64,000 nt of DNA from Ganoderma boninense (Eukaryota; Basidiomycota; Agaricomycetes; Polyporales; Polyporaceae). Positions 1 to 10,843 of the stretch are shown here, piece by piece. Position numbers and translations under genes: made by a program. How positions within the stretch are numbered: position 1 is the stretch's first letter; each line of letters begins with the position of its first letter. Where the stretch lies: NCBI GenBank assembly GCA_002900995.3, contig CM035305.1:3208467-3272466 (forward strand), read 5' to 3'. The notes under the pieces are model-generated. The model did no database searches. It saw only the letters and a program-made list of their open reading frames with translations, and was not told the DNA's origin.

Positions 1-261
1 TGGATCTACATATGTATCCAATTTGATGTAGTTCCATGTATGTATTCCAAACAGGGTCGAGTAGTAGCTACCGGCAATACATAACCATTCTAAGTCTGGT
101 ACAAAAGGAAGCGGAATCGGAGCGAGGTATGGAGTAGGCGGTGGAGAAATTAGTTTATCTATACTAGTATTTATTAGTATAGTTGCTACATGATATTTTA
201 ATGATCTTACCGTCGTTGACGACATCATCGTCGGAGTCGTCATCGGAGTCGTTATTGGGGT
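1..261. other. Left edge, probable retroelement 3' flank
   Basis: No gene is visible. The stretch is AT-rich and lies on the downstream side of the minus-strand Ty3 fragment. It may include untranslated region or part of an LTR, but I could not find a matching second LTR or clear TG...CA ends inside the window. Confidence 0.3.
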
Positions 262-435
262 TTAATTGCCCCAGCCCCAAGTAGCTGTGTTGTCGTCAGC
301 TTTTTGGGCTTTATCGTGGATAAGGCGTCGTTCGTCGTACTTTTGCAGCTCTTTGTAGAGGTGGATGACGGCAACGAAGGCGATGGCCTGGGTGCCAAGG
401 ACGGCGGCGACGAAGAGGACGAGGATGAAGAACAT
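262..435 (-). CDS. Small single-pass membrane ORF downstream of Ty3 pol
   Basis: A 57-residue frame starts with a long hydrophobic run (FFILVLFVAAVLG, continuing to about residue 25). A charged tail rich in K, E, D and R follows. This is the layout of a small tail-out membrane protein. It lies on the same strand as the Ty3 pol remnant and on its 3' side, where some retroelements carry an additional ORF. The frame is open for about 80 codons upstream of this methionine, so a spliced or longer form is possible. I do not recognise a family. It may be a host gene fragment, a retroelement accessory ORF or a chance frame. Confidence 0.25.
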   Translation of the reverse strand: MFFILVLFVAAVLGTQAIAFVAVIHLYKELQKYDERRLIHDKAQKADDNTATWGWGN

Positions 436-632
436 GATGTTAAGTGATGGTGGTGGTGTGTGAGGAGGTGTGTGTGGTGAGGCGATGCTTACTTGTGAAT
501 GGGTTAGACCTCCTTTTAATGGTCTCGGGAGGTGTGACGGTGGGCACGGAGTTCTTGCAGGTACCATCTTGCCCACAGTGCATTGGGCCGGTAGCGTCTC
601 CATAGTCGGAGTCGCTGAGTTTCTTGAAACTC

Positions 633-872
633 TCAGTAAGCTTGCGGGAATCGAATCCGCAAGCACCGGTAAACCCATCTGAGTTCTGCTGAGTCGAGTT
701 TGTCATTCATGAAGTCCATAAGGGCTTCGTTGTGGTCGGCATTGGGTCCAAAGGTGATCTGTCGTCGAGTCCAGTAGGACCCGTCTTGGTAGAAAGGCCG
801 TTCCTCGTCTTCCGGGTCGTGGTAGGTGATGGTGATACTGTAGTAGTAGAAGACGGTGTTGTTGGCGGCCAT
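633..872 (-). CDS. Small ORF between Ty3 pol and the membrane ORF
   Basis: A 79-residue frame begins MAANNTVFYYYSITITYHD and is rich in aromatic and acidic residues (DPEDEERPF, WTRRQITFGPNADHNEALMDF). It ends near WVYRCLRIRFP. The composition looks like a folded soluble protein rather than random translation. It starts about 50 bases 3' of the stop codon of the pol frame and has the same orientation, so it could be a third ORF of the retroelement. I cannot assign a function. A splice to the downstream membrane frame was considered but no convincing donor and acceptor pair was found. Confidence 0.3.
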   Translation of the reverse strand: MAANNTVFYYYSITITYHDPEDEERPFYQDGSYWTRRQITFGPNADHNEALMDFMNDKLDSAELRWVYRCLRIRFPQAY

Positions 873-918
873 GTTGGAGTGTGTGATGATGATAGTGGAA
901 GGGATTGTACTGCTGTGA

Positions 919-1704
919 TTACTTCAATCGGTGTTTCTTCTTGTAATCCTTGAGAATATCTGGTGCATTCTTCAGATTCGATGCAGGTTCCCACGAATTC
1001 TCAAAGGATTCCCATCCCTTCCAGGATACAAGGTATTGCAGCCGTTTATTTCGACCGGTCCTTCGGTGATTGATTATAGCTTCTACTTCATGTTCTGGTT
1101 CTCCTTCGACTAGGTCTGGTGGAGGCCTAGGAAGGTCTAGACCATGTTCCTTTGTAGTCCTGTACGGCGTGAGTAGTGCCGCATGGAACACTGGGTGGAT
1201 CTTCCACTTCTTTGGAAGACCTAGTTTGAATGTGACCGGACCTAATACCTCTGTGATGGTAAATGGTCCTTCCCGCTTTGGTGCTAGCTTTCGGTACAGA
1301 TAAGGCAATTTGAGATTGGTGTTCTCAAGAAGTACCCTATCTCCCTTCTTGAAGTTGACTGGTGCCGCTGCCGAGTATCGGGTCATAGCCATTGCTGCCT
1401 GTGCATGTGAGGCTATGGTGTTCTCTCGGTCTTGTCGGAGTTCTGTGAGTCGTTCCTCTGTGCTCGGGTGTTTTATGTTGCTTCGGACGGTTCCTATACC
1501 CTTTGGTTGGTATCCGTATAGGAGTTCGAATGGAGATTTGCCAGTGGATGAATGGGTTCGCTGGTTGTGTGTGAATGCCCATGCCGGTAAGAAGTCTGCC
1601 CATTTGTCTGGGTTGTTAGCACAATAGATCCGCAGGTCTAGGTCAATTTCCTGATTGACACGTTCCGTTTGTCCATCTGTTTGTGGGTGATAGGCTGTAG
1701 GCTG
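919..1704 (-). pseudogene. Ty3/gypsy pol 3' fragment: integrase C-terminus plus chromodomain
   Basis: The frame contains the integrase core signature TAYHPQTDGQTERVNQ and the FLPAWAFTHNQRTHSSTGKS block. A C-terminal integrase region (KKGDRVLLENTNLKLPY, then HPVFHAALLTPY) follows. It ends in a chromodomain (YLVSWKGWESFENSWEP) before a stop at 919. This is the end of a Ty3/gypsy polyprotein of the chromodomain (chromovirus) lineage, which steers integration into marked chromatin. The 5' side is cut off near 1704, just before the QPTAYHPQ motif, by GC-rich sequence with repeated gcgggt motifs that belongs to the neighbouring hAT-like element. Protease, reverse transcriptase and RNase H are absent from the window, so this copy is a fragment. 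Confidence 0.85.
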
Positions 1705-2878
1705 TAGCATGGGTCCACCCGTGGGTGTCAGAGGCACGACCCGCACCCATATCGAAGATTGACCCATACCCTTGACCCGCGGGTGCATGCGGGTTAGGGG
1801 TAGAAGCGCCGGGTCTTGTGGGTCTTGTGGGTTTGGGTCGATATGCGGGTTTATACGGGTTTTAGTCGCTAATACAGTGATACTGCATTGAGAACCACTA
1901 AGGTGGAACCATTGGGACGTGAGGCAACGCTGCACTGGAGAAAGATGGATATCGGATGTCGGAAACGCCAGGCAAAAGACCGTTGCACGTCGTAATCAAT
2001 CTGATTCCCGTATTTCTGCAACATCGGGCCACATGATAATAAAAGTACAAGAAGCGTGACTTAAACTGCGGCATGCAAACTCAGGGTATCCTTCTAGCCC
2101 ATCGCGCGCACCGACATTGCCGGAACCAATTGCTTCAAGCCTCCAACTCGACGTCGGACTCATTCCCGTCAAGTTCTGGCAGCTGGGCCACTGCGCGTGC
2201 GTCCTCGGTCTTCACGTATCCAGCTACACTCCATGCGCCGACACAGAGCACGGCGCGTGTGGTCTCTGCGTTCAAGCGGCTTCGGACATGGCTGAGCAGG
2301 AGGCGGCCGTGGCTGAAGACGCGCTCAACATCAACAGACGTCGCTATGAGGGGTGTCGGAGAGGAAGTCAATGTTACAAGCCAGCAGTCAGGAGAGGAGG
2401 GGTGAAAATGCGTACCAGGGATCGTCAGATAGTCATGTGCCATGCGCGAGAGACAAGGAAAGATTGCGCGCTGCTCTGCCCACCATTTGACGGCATCAGG
2501 GACGTCTTCAACGGGCGAGGCGAGGTACCTGTCAATCTCGTCCCCCAAGTCGACTGCGCGGAGGCGAGAGAATGAGGCGAGGGCAGCGAAGATGTCGTCC
2601 TCGTCCTGGGAAGTTGTGTGGCGGAGAGAGAAGTCAGCGGCGATGGACAATAGAGACTGCGGGGTAGAGTACGTACGTCTGAGTCCTCAGGGCCTGAATC
2701 ATCGCCGAGATGATCGCCCTCCTGCGTTGAGTCCTCCAGTTGACCGTCGTCGTCGTCATCGTCGTCGTCGCGGTGCTTCTCATCTCCAAATCGGCCTGCG
2801 TACAACGCCGTGTAAGTGTCGACGAGGAGCTAGCGTGCGACCTTCTGCCACTTCTCGGGCCAACTGTCATGAACGGCA
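1705..2878 (-). mobile_element. hAT-family DNA transposon remnant inserted in the Ty3 element
   Basis: The right part encodes a hAT transposase C-terminus (see the gene entry). The left part, 1705-1870, has many copies of short gcgggt/acccgc motifs in both orientations, typical of the subterminal regions where hAT transposases bind. The boundary with the Ty3 integrase frame falls at about 1704. The other end is lost in the N gap, so the terminal inverted repeats and the 8-base target duplication cannot be checked. The element is probably younger than the Ty3 copy it interrupts. Confidence 0.6.
2135..2878 (-). pseudogene. hAT transposase C-terminal part, decayed
   Basis: The C-terminal 170 residues carry the hAT dimerisation domain: WWAEQRAIFPCLSRMAHDYL, the diagnostic SVDVERVFSHGR block, then an RSRLNAETTRAVLCVGAW block. 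An acidic low-complexity linker rich in aspartate lies upstream (around 2735-2790), preceded by LLVDTYTALYAGRFGDEKH. In that upstream exon a TAG stop precedes LLVDTY, and the frame then runs into the N gap. The N-terminal zinc finger and most of the catalytic domain are not present in the window. I read it as an inactive remnant, although a splice around the TAG cannot be excluded. Confidence 0.75.
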
Positions 2879-2978
2879 NNNNNNNNNNNNNNNNNNNNNN
2901 NNNNNNNNNNNNNNNNNNNNNNNNNNNNNNNNNNNNNNNNNNNNNNNNNNNNNNNNNNNNNNNNNNNNNNNNNNNNNN
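2879..2978. other. Assembly gap of 100 Ns
   Basis: Exactly 100 N characters, the conventional size for a gap of unknown length. The hAT remnant on the left and the DIRS-like element on the right may therefore not be true neighbours, and the missing Ty3 and hAT sequence could lie here. Confidence 0.99.
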
Positions 2979-5108
2979 TGAGTATTTGCCGGCGCTGAGG
3001 TTATTGATGAGTCGGAGCTTGTCGGAGTGGGGTTTGGGGACGACGTGGATGGGCATATTAGAGAATATGCCAGGGAGAAGGTCTGGTCTGAAAGCAGGAG
3101 AATAGCGACCGAGGGCGATTTCTTCGTCTCATTGGTCACGTAGGAATTGTCTAGCATGTTCGTCTACGAGCGGAGGTCTCGATTCGTCCCATGTATCAGG
3201 GTATTGTTCTGGGCGACTCCCATCTGCGAAAGGCCAAAAACCTTCCCTGAGGCCCTTGACGACAGAAGCAACGGAGGCAGGGTTCGGATGGTCTGACAGA
3301 AGACTCTCGAAAATGTCTATCTTAATGGGTGTGACAATCTGAAAAAGGTCTGGGCGAGAACGTGAAGTGTCGTTTATGATGGGATCATTGCGGATAGAAT
3401 CGGGCACATCAGGCAAGGGATCGTGTGTAAGGGAAACATCTATAAGTCTGCGTTTCAGAGGGTTTCTATCGTCCCAAACAAAGCTGCGTAGAAAACGGAG
3501 AGCTGAAGCGTCATCAGGTCTTCCATCTCGGTTCTTAGGGCATCTGGTGGCAGGATGCGCGGAGGTGCCGCAGAAGGTGCAGCAGTGGATGTACTTGCAT
3601 GTTCCATCTGTGATGTCGCAGATTTCACGGTTCCATCGATGGCAGGCTTCTTCGTCGCGGGGCTTTTGGCTGGTTCCTCCTCGCTTCTTCCCCTCTTCTG
3701 ACGCATGGTGCGTAGAAGCACCAAAGATGTTGATAAACTGGTCTCGGAGATCTGCGAAGTTGTGTGTATCGGTGAGGCGTAGGGTACGCATAGCGGCGAC
3801 TCGTTTACGGACACGTCGGTCGTAGTTGAGGATGCGGTTGTGGTGGGAGGCGTGAATAGCACTGAAAAGTCCGAATATATGGAGATAGTATCTGTCAAGT
3901 TCTGCTCTGCGGTGGGGGAAGGCGTAAAGTGTTGCCGCCATGGTGCGCTGCCAAGCGATGATCCAGTCTCCAGCATTCTTGATGATCTTAGACGGTGTGG
4001 CGGTACGGTACGAGAGTTCAACGAGCCCGAACTTCTCGACATGCTTCTCGTCCTGCTCAAGCATGTACTGACCACTGAGGACGTGGTTGAGGTTGACGGG
4101 CTTACCAAGTAGTACATTCATCCACTCGGCATCAGGGAACTCGGATACTCTAACTGAGTTACGGAGGCTGGCTTTGGCGGACTTGAGGTCCTTCTCGTAG
4201 TTGCGAAGGAGCTTGAGCGTCTGCTGTAGTTCTGGTTGTAAAGTTGATTTGGCGATGGAGTTTGCAGTCGTCCAAGCAAAGAGTGTCGTGTCTTGCTTCT
4301 GCCTCTTGGCGAGTCGGTCATCCTCGTCAGAGGATCTGGAAGAGGAGTGGCTTCGGCTGTGAGACTTCAACGGCGAGTGGGACGTCGAGCGACGAGATCT
4401 GCATTTGCCCTTGGACTTGCTGAGCGTCTCAGGCCGACCTTGGTCCTCGAGTGGGGTGTTCACTCTTGATTGGGAACCCATCCTCAAATTGCTCGGTCGA
4501 TTGTCGGCGTCGTACTTGGCAATCTCATCGACCTGCTGGCAATATGACTGGAAAGCCGTTTCGGCCGCTTCGTTCTCTGCGTCCTGGTCGGTTGTTCCCA
4601 ATCGCAGGGCAGATGCCAGGGTGAGGAGCGTGGCCCCTTTCTGCACTTGTCCTCATCGGAATGTGTCGACGAGGTCTTCGCACGTCTTAGTGAGTTCGAG
4701 GTCTGCTTGTAGTCTCGCAGATGGTCCTCCCGAACCCAGGTTAGCCCCTCCGGTTGACTGGTGCTCTGGTCCCTGTGAGGACTGCTGAGTCGCGCTGCCA
4801 GAGGGGTCTCCCTCCCTGGACTGCTGAGTCGAGCTGTTAGCGGCAGGCTGTTCTGGCTGTTTTCCGTGCCACTGAGTCGCAATTCCAGTAGAGGACGACT
4901 CTCCCTGCTTCTTGGTCTTCGCTGCTGGGATCTGTCTCCCAGATCCCTGTGGCTTTGGTTTAGGAGGTGTGTCCGGTGCATCTGTGATGATCCGGTAGAT
5001 GGTGTGAGGTCGCTGTAGAGGTCCATGATCGCCCTGACCTCTATTTTCGCGTCTATGCCCACTACTGTCATGCTCCGCCGCGCGCCCCATTTCTGCGGTG
5101 CCATCCAA
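2979..5108 (-). pseudogene. DIRS-like retroelement gag/reverse-transcriptase frame with nonsense codons
   Basis: The minus strand reads as one continuous frame from 5108 into the gap, broken by TGA at 4653-4655 and again at 3129-3131. In order it has a Q/S/P-rich N-terminus, a serine/arginine-rich stretch, a gag-like region (WIIAWQRTMAATLYAFPHRR) and a cysteine/histidine knuckle (CTFCGTSAHPATRCP). The block IVTPIKIDIFESLLSDHPN, then LREGFWPFADG, follows. After the second TGA comes the start of reverse transcriptase (MPIHVVPKPHSDKLRLINN). This gag-RT arrangement resembles the DIRS-like (tyrosine-recombinase) retroelements of Agaricomycetes. The recombinase is not visible, so the assignment to the DIRS order is an inference. 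Both stops sit where an arginine codon would be natural (CGA to TGA). Confidence 0.65.
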
Positions 5109-5995
5109 CCTACGCGACTCCTTCCAGCGGCGAGCTCGCTCCCCGGCGTGACTCTCCCGTCCAGCACCGGTATATAGGTGACCGCCGTGTCACGGCGGTC
5201 CCAGCGCACGAATAGCGGTCGAAGGCAGCTCGGTCGGCGTGGGTACTTTGGCGCGGCGTTTGGTAGAACTCCGCGTGGTGTGGCAGGCACGCGGCGGGCG
5301 GAAGAGGCGCGGTACTCGATAAGGACGACGGGATTTGGCTTCCGAGCGGCGGGACCGTGTGCCCGGTTGGGGCCGAGCCCGGCGAGGCCTGGTATATGAA
5401 TAGCGGGTATGGCGATTGGACGAGAAGGAGCGCGGGTGCAGCGGCAAGAGGGTGCGACCGCGCGAGGAGTTCCAGTAGCGTAGTTGGCCGATTGTTGGAC
5501 TGTTGAGTAGACGACCCTGTACTTAGTTTGAGCGCAGGTGTGGCGAAACTCAGGTTACGTTCCCCCTCGGTTCAGATTTCGTTCGCCAGTCTTCGCGTCC
5601 GTCGACAGAAGCTTTTGCGTTCAGAAGTCATCCGCACGCCGTCGCACCAGTAGCAGACCCGGCGTGATACGTTACCTCCGCTACGTTCCACAAGTCGTTG
5701 CGCTCGACCGCTACACCGCGCAGTTACCACTGCACACGTGTGGCTCGTCGCCCGGAGATTTGTTGAGTGGTTCTCGCTCTTTGCCTCTCTACCTCCAACT
5801 TCCCTCTCCACACTTCTATCCCTCTCTCTGGTTCCGCTGATCGGCGGCACTCTCGAGCTTCCTCGCACCCCTTTGTTCGTGGCCCGTCCTTTCCCCGCGC
5901 TACTCTCCGAGTTGCGCGCAGGTTCCCCGTGAGCATCACATCGCGAACACTGTTATAGCAAAAAACGCAAAAGACTGTAGGCAGCGCATGCTGCA
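5109..5995. other. Upstream region of the DIRS-like element, no gene seen
   Basis: GC-rich sequence with several short overlapping open frames but no recognisable protein. It lies 5' of the gag-like frame (minus strand) and ends at the left terminus of the Plavaka element. It is probably the 5' untranslated region or terminal repeat of the DIRS-like element; no matching copy is present in the window to prove this. Confidence 0.4.
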
Positions 5996-6024
5996 TCAGG
6001 AAAAACCCCCCCTAGCAATTACTA
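5996..6024 (+). repeat. Left terminal inverted repeat of the Plavaka element
   Basis: It begins tcaggaaaaaccccccctag and continues gcaattact, with a final a. The reverse complement is present base for base at 14182-14210, including a run of seven C residues. Confidence 0.9.
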
Positions 6025-6488
6025 TCAATTGCTTGTAAGTATTACTTATTACTTGTCAGGCACTGTACATGACTTGTAATTCTATGTATTTTGTAACCCT
6101 GGTAAAATCCTCTCAATTGTACAGGTCCACTTGTTTAATAGCACTACTTGCCAGGAATAGCAAGGAATTAGAAGGAACATTGCACAGACAACTGACAAGT
6201 TAAGTGGGATTCCAGGCAACAGCCCAGAGCTGCAGTAGCTAATCACTCTTTCCAGAGGCCGCTGAGCATACACATAGTGATAGTCATCATGAATAGCATT
6301 GCTTTAAGCTAAGAAGTATTACTGGATAAACCATAGGTAAAGCATTGATTAGCAGGCCTGTCAATGGGAACCGAGATAAAGCAATCCAGAAAATGATCTA
6401 CAGTAAGTAGCACCTAACGAAACTGTATGGACAAATGATGAGGGTATCGTGGGTAAGTATAGTAACGCGAGATCATCAAGAGATCAAC

Positions 6489-9403
6489 CTAACGCCGTGT
6501 TATACCAGCAACATTCAAGTAAGTCTTCTTAGGTCCAGCGCGAGTACTGCCACTACCGCTGATGTGGGAGCGTGAGAAGACAAGGCTACAAAACATAACA
6601 AATATGACATACGTGATGCACATAAACAAGCCATGCATGAGAGCATGGTATGCTTCTGTGTTGCCAGCTTTGATGTCAGCCAGCACACCAATGTTCTGCT
6701 GGTAAGCATCAAGATATTGATTGACTTCGAACTTGCCCGCATCATAGCGGGGATTCTTGTAGTTGTCAATGCAGGCGTATATCTGCAAGACAGGTCAGAG
6801 GAAACAACAAACGCTAAGCACCGAACTTACTGCAGTTGACACAAGCGCCAGCATGGCCACTGGAATCTCCTTCTCATCGGGGCTCTCGAGAAGGGAGGAT
6901 GTGAAGTGGTCAGCGATACGGTACCCAAAACTGGTCCTCCAGCTGAAGAAAGCATCTGCAAGCATGTCTTCAAAGATAGGCAAGTTGAATGCCTCTTCGC
7001 CCATGACAGACTGTGCCTGGGATCCCAAGTTTCATCAGAGTGACAGAAAAACACAAAAACTAACGCACCTCGTAGTTGTGTGGAAAGATGTATGCAATCC
7101 TGTCAAGCAGCCACTTCACCTTCACTGCATCTCTGACAGTTAGGCTGTAGGCCGTCTTGACTTGGTGCTGGCACAGCTTTTTGACCTTGCCTCGGAGGAT
7201 AAAAACACGGTGGGAGGGCTGAGAAGCGTCAAACAATGGACCAGGATCACAGATTGTGTAGTCGAACACTTACAATGAGACTGAGCTTCTTATGGTAAAC
7301 CTCATCAGTTTCCTTGTTGCTTTTCAGCTTCACAAGAATGTCCTTGAATCCCAGGTCCTTCGCGTGCTTGACGAGAATAGGCCAGGTAAAGTTGGGATCC
7401 TCATCAGGGAAGGCATTGAGAATGCACGCATTGAGTTCGCATTCGCAAATAGCGCGCACTGCGATCCAGCAGACACGGGGAGGCAGTTCACCGAGATTTG
7501 GACGGCTGCTACTGTGCCAGACGATGTCAATGCGCAAGTCATCGTCCTCGCCATTCTCAGAGGCAAGGTCCGAATCATCCTTCAAATCAAACAAAGATTA
7601 GCAATTAGTCAAGGAACAGAACGTGAGCATACATCATGTTGACGGTGATGGCGCTTTGGCTGAGGGCGTGAAAGCTTCTCCTTGCTCTCGATCTCATCCT
7701 TGTGATCGTGACTATCATCGTCTACCCACTGAGGATCCTATTGAGGAGCAAACATCAGGATATGGATGGGTATAACGACTAACAAGACACATACCTCGTT
7801 TACTCGTTTTCGTCCACCTGGAGGGGTGCGGCCCGAGGAATTCTTGGTACCTGTAAAGTGCGAAAGGCATGTTGCGAACTGCCCGGGAAGGGAATGTGCC
7901 AACGTACCCTGTTGTCCAGTTGACCGACTGTTCTTCTTGCCACCCGTCGTGCCCTGCCCTCCTGCCCTCTTCGTCAAACCCTGACCCCGTTTCTCCCCAT
8001 CCTGACCCTTTGCTCTGGCCCGTTCCTGCTCCTCCTCTGATTCCGACGATGATAACTCGATCACAGGCTGATCATACCTGCCTTGCCCCAGTGCCTTGTG
8101 ACCACGCCCATTCTCTTCGCGAGCGCGATGCTTACGTTCTTGCTCCTTCCCCTTCTTGCGCGCGCGACGCTTGCGGTCTCATTCCTTTTCCTCCTCGCGA
8201 ACACGACACATGCGTTCCTGTGCCTTCTCCTCGAGAGCTGGATGCCTGCGGTCACGTTCCTTCTCCTCCCGAGTGCGACGCACACGCTCTACACCCTTCT
8301 CCTCCCGAGCGCGATGAGTACGCTCCTTCTCCTCCTCCCGAGCACGGCGCTTCACATCCTCTTCCTTCTCCTCGCGAGTGCGCCGCTTGCGGTCCCGGTC
8401 TGCCAGACCCTCACAAGTTCGATGCTCACGCTCCTCCTTCTTCTTGAGAGCGTGACGTTTCTGCTCGTGATGATCCTCTTCAGCGCGTTTCTCGGTTACG
8501 TCCTCCTCCTCCTCCTCGTGAGTCCAGCGGTTGCCCTTCCTGAGGGTGGGCTCTGCGCCTTCAAGAGTCGGTCTCTGACTGTTGACGTCCAAGCAATGAG
8601 GATCGTCGTCGCTGCCTTGTTGTGTGTGCTTTCCTTTCTTCTTCGGAGGAGGACTCTGTCGGATACAAGTAAGCATGAATATCTATCTGATCAGGTAGAA
8701 GATGGGTGGACGCACCGGCGATGAATACCCTGTACCTCCCGGGGAGTGTTCGTAACTATGCTTTTGAGGGCCAGCATAGCTACAGGACTGAGATCTACGA
8801 GGGGATGGGACAGGAGCATCGCGCGAAAGGGAATGAAGGGGCGCGCATTTGGAATTGGAGCTAGGAGAGAGCCCGGGAGATAGCTCAGCCTGAGAGGAGC
8901 CTTCATGCTGAAAGATTTCTTGATCATCATGCAGATCCTCGTCGCCATCTTGCCAGAATGGTTGCTGAACATGAAGGAGACAGGGGAGGAGAACGAGGAG
9001 GCCATGGCGCGGCTGATGAGACATGGCGAGAGATGGGAAGAAGAGAAGGCAGGCACGCGCTCACCTCATTGTCGAACAGGGCAGTCAAGGCGCCCGGGTT
9101 CTTCTTCGCCAGCTCCTCCAACTTGTTGCTTGACTGGAACTCCTCGTCCTCTTCATCCTCCCCGTCACCATCTGACCTGGACCCGCTACTGCTGTTCTCG
9201 TGATCCACGATATCGTTGGCCCTACTTTGTCGTTTACCGCCCTCCCATGGGACCTTACCAACTACCTCGCGCTCCTGGGGGCTCACTGCTGTTCTGGACT
9301 CCGGCAAATTCTTGGCGACCGGCTTTCCTGACCCACGCAATGTGGGAGATTCATCATCGGAGGTGTGGGTGGACATGGAAGGCAGAGGGTATTGGGATGC
9401 CAT
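6489..9403 (-). CDS. DUF6532-like protein carried by the Plavaka element
   Basis: A multi-exon gene whose start at 9403 gives MASQYPLPSMSTHTSDDESP. The N-terminus is acidic and serine-rich (DGDGEDEEDEEF). The central part, translated around 8179-8676, is an extreme K/E/R-rich low-complexity or coiled-coil region. The C-terminal half resembles DUF6532, with a region LPPRVCWIAVRAICECELNA (7500-7440), NFTWPILVKHAKDLGFKD, then SLTVRDAVKVKWLLDRIAYI (7140-7080). Next are AFFSWRTSFGYRIADHF and finally YDAGKFEVNQYLDAYQQNI, with YHALMHGLF near the end. DUF6532 proteins are multiplied in Agaricomycete genomes and have no known biochemical role. Here the gene lies within the inverted repeats and is divergent from the transposase, which suggests an accessory transposon protein. 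Exon edges and the last exon are uncertain; I did not see a clear disabling mutation. Confidence 0.6.
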
Positions 9404-10094
9404 GCTCGGTGGTGGTGCGGCAGGGGACGGTTTGGCTGGGACGAGGTTGAGACGGCTGCATGATAAAGAAGTAAGTTGATAATTATGTTTGATTTTTGCC
9501 TTCTATTTATGTCGCCCTTCCAGCTCTTTGTCATTGGGCTGGTCCTTCGAAGACTCGATGCCATACGCTTGGTGCCAGACTATGACCATGTAAGTCAGTT
9601 GTGTCCGGGTCCCTTCAGTGACTGACGACATACCTCCAGCCGCACTTTGCACAGACTTTCGCACTGCTAACAGGACCATATGTAAACATTCGGTCAAAGA
9701 GGAGTCAAACCCACTGCGTCAAGGCTGGAAGAAGCCATCGATGGGGCAGGGACTTATGTCTGGGCTCGCGTTGGCTAGGTGGTGGAAGATCTTCGTCTGA
9801 GAGGACGACGTTGCCACGGGCCATGGGAGGGTTAGGAAGGTGTGTAACTGTGAAGTGGGAGGTACGTTCAGAACTTCAGGTAAGTTAAGATGTTGAGAGG
9901 GGAGGATGGATGGAAAGAGGCACGGTTTGCCGTGACCTGGCGGTGTTTGGAAGTGGACTGACCTGGTGCAAATAGGTCTCCTTGAGCCGAAGCCCATGAC
10001 ATAGGTCTTTATTTCGTCCCACGGTGCATGCACGCTTGCTTCGTATCTTTACTCGTTGCTCTGTATCTACCATCATCTCCAGAATTCTACACTC
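9404..10094. promoter_or_regulatory. Divergent spacer between DUF6532-like gene and transposase
   Basis: This stretch separates the two transposon genes and should hold both promoters. It also contains a series of plus-strand segments with strong splice signals (gtaagt at 9471, acceptor before 9524, gtaagt at 9590, acceptor before 9640, gtaaac at 9682). These may be 5' leader exons of the transposase transcript or remains of another exon set. Confidence 0.4.
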
Positions 10095-10836
10095 ATGACT
10101 TCCAAGTCCAAAAAGCGATCCTCCAAAAAGGCTCGCAAACGCAATCAACTGTGTCCCCACTGCAACAAAGCTTTCAGCACTCAAGGGTATTTCCATCACC
10201 TTCGTCAGACTCACAAACCAAAATACATCCAAGTACGTGAAAGCAATCCGCGCTTTCACTGGGACAGTCCCTTCCGCCTAAGCACTCCTTCTCCCACTCC
10301 CTCTCCCTTCCAAACTGGGTCTCCCACCTCTTCGCCTGGTTCACGCGACAGCGAGGTCCATAACCAACCCGCCCAGCCTGAGCCCTTTGCGGGCGACTTT
10401 TTTGGTGAGTACAAGATGAGCAACTTCGACAACGACAACTACGATGGAGACAACTACGATGGGGGTGAGGAGGATGGGGAAGAACAGGATGCGGAGGATG
10501 AGCGACATGAGCTTGAAGAGGATGAGGAGGCTGATGCTGACCGGTATCAGGAGGAGGAAGGCTGGGAACTGGATCCGGACGACTTGTCTTCTGACATGGA
10601 CACTGATCCTGACTCTGTGGGGGCCGATGGCCCCGATGTTCCCGACACACAAGCCTCCCAACTTCGCGCGCAAGAGCAGCTTCGTAGCAAGACACATGTC
10701 GAGCAGTTCCCGGGCTGGCATGCAGGTGCGCCTGCACGTCAACACTGGGAGTTATTGGACTACGAGAAACAGACCGCAAACGACAACAGTATCTACTTCC
10801 CCTTCCAGTCACGAATAGACTGGGAGATCGCGCGAT

Positions 10837-10843
10837 GGGCAAA
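10837..10843. repeat. Left copy of candidate target duplication gggcaaa
   Basis: The heptamer gggcaaa also occurs at 11369-11375, immediately on the other side of the nested element. Removing one copy together with the insertion restores the transposase frame at ARWA-KLRG. Confidence 0.7.

Noticed and set aside
2735..2790. GTC/GAC trinucleotide run as a microsatellite feature
   Set aside because: It encodes the aspartate-rich linker of the hAT transposase and is too short and imperfect to list separately.
5538..5996. Frames of 60-100 codons between the DIRS-like element and the Plavaka end
   Set aside because: Basic or leucine-rich chance translations; no similarity to gag, recombinase or host proteins was recognised.
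8061..8724. Plus-strand frames with many leucines, possible membrane protein
   Set aside because: They are antisense translations of the K/E/R-rich coding repeat of the DUF6532-like gene.
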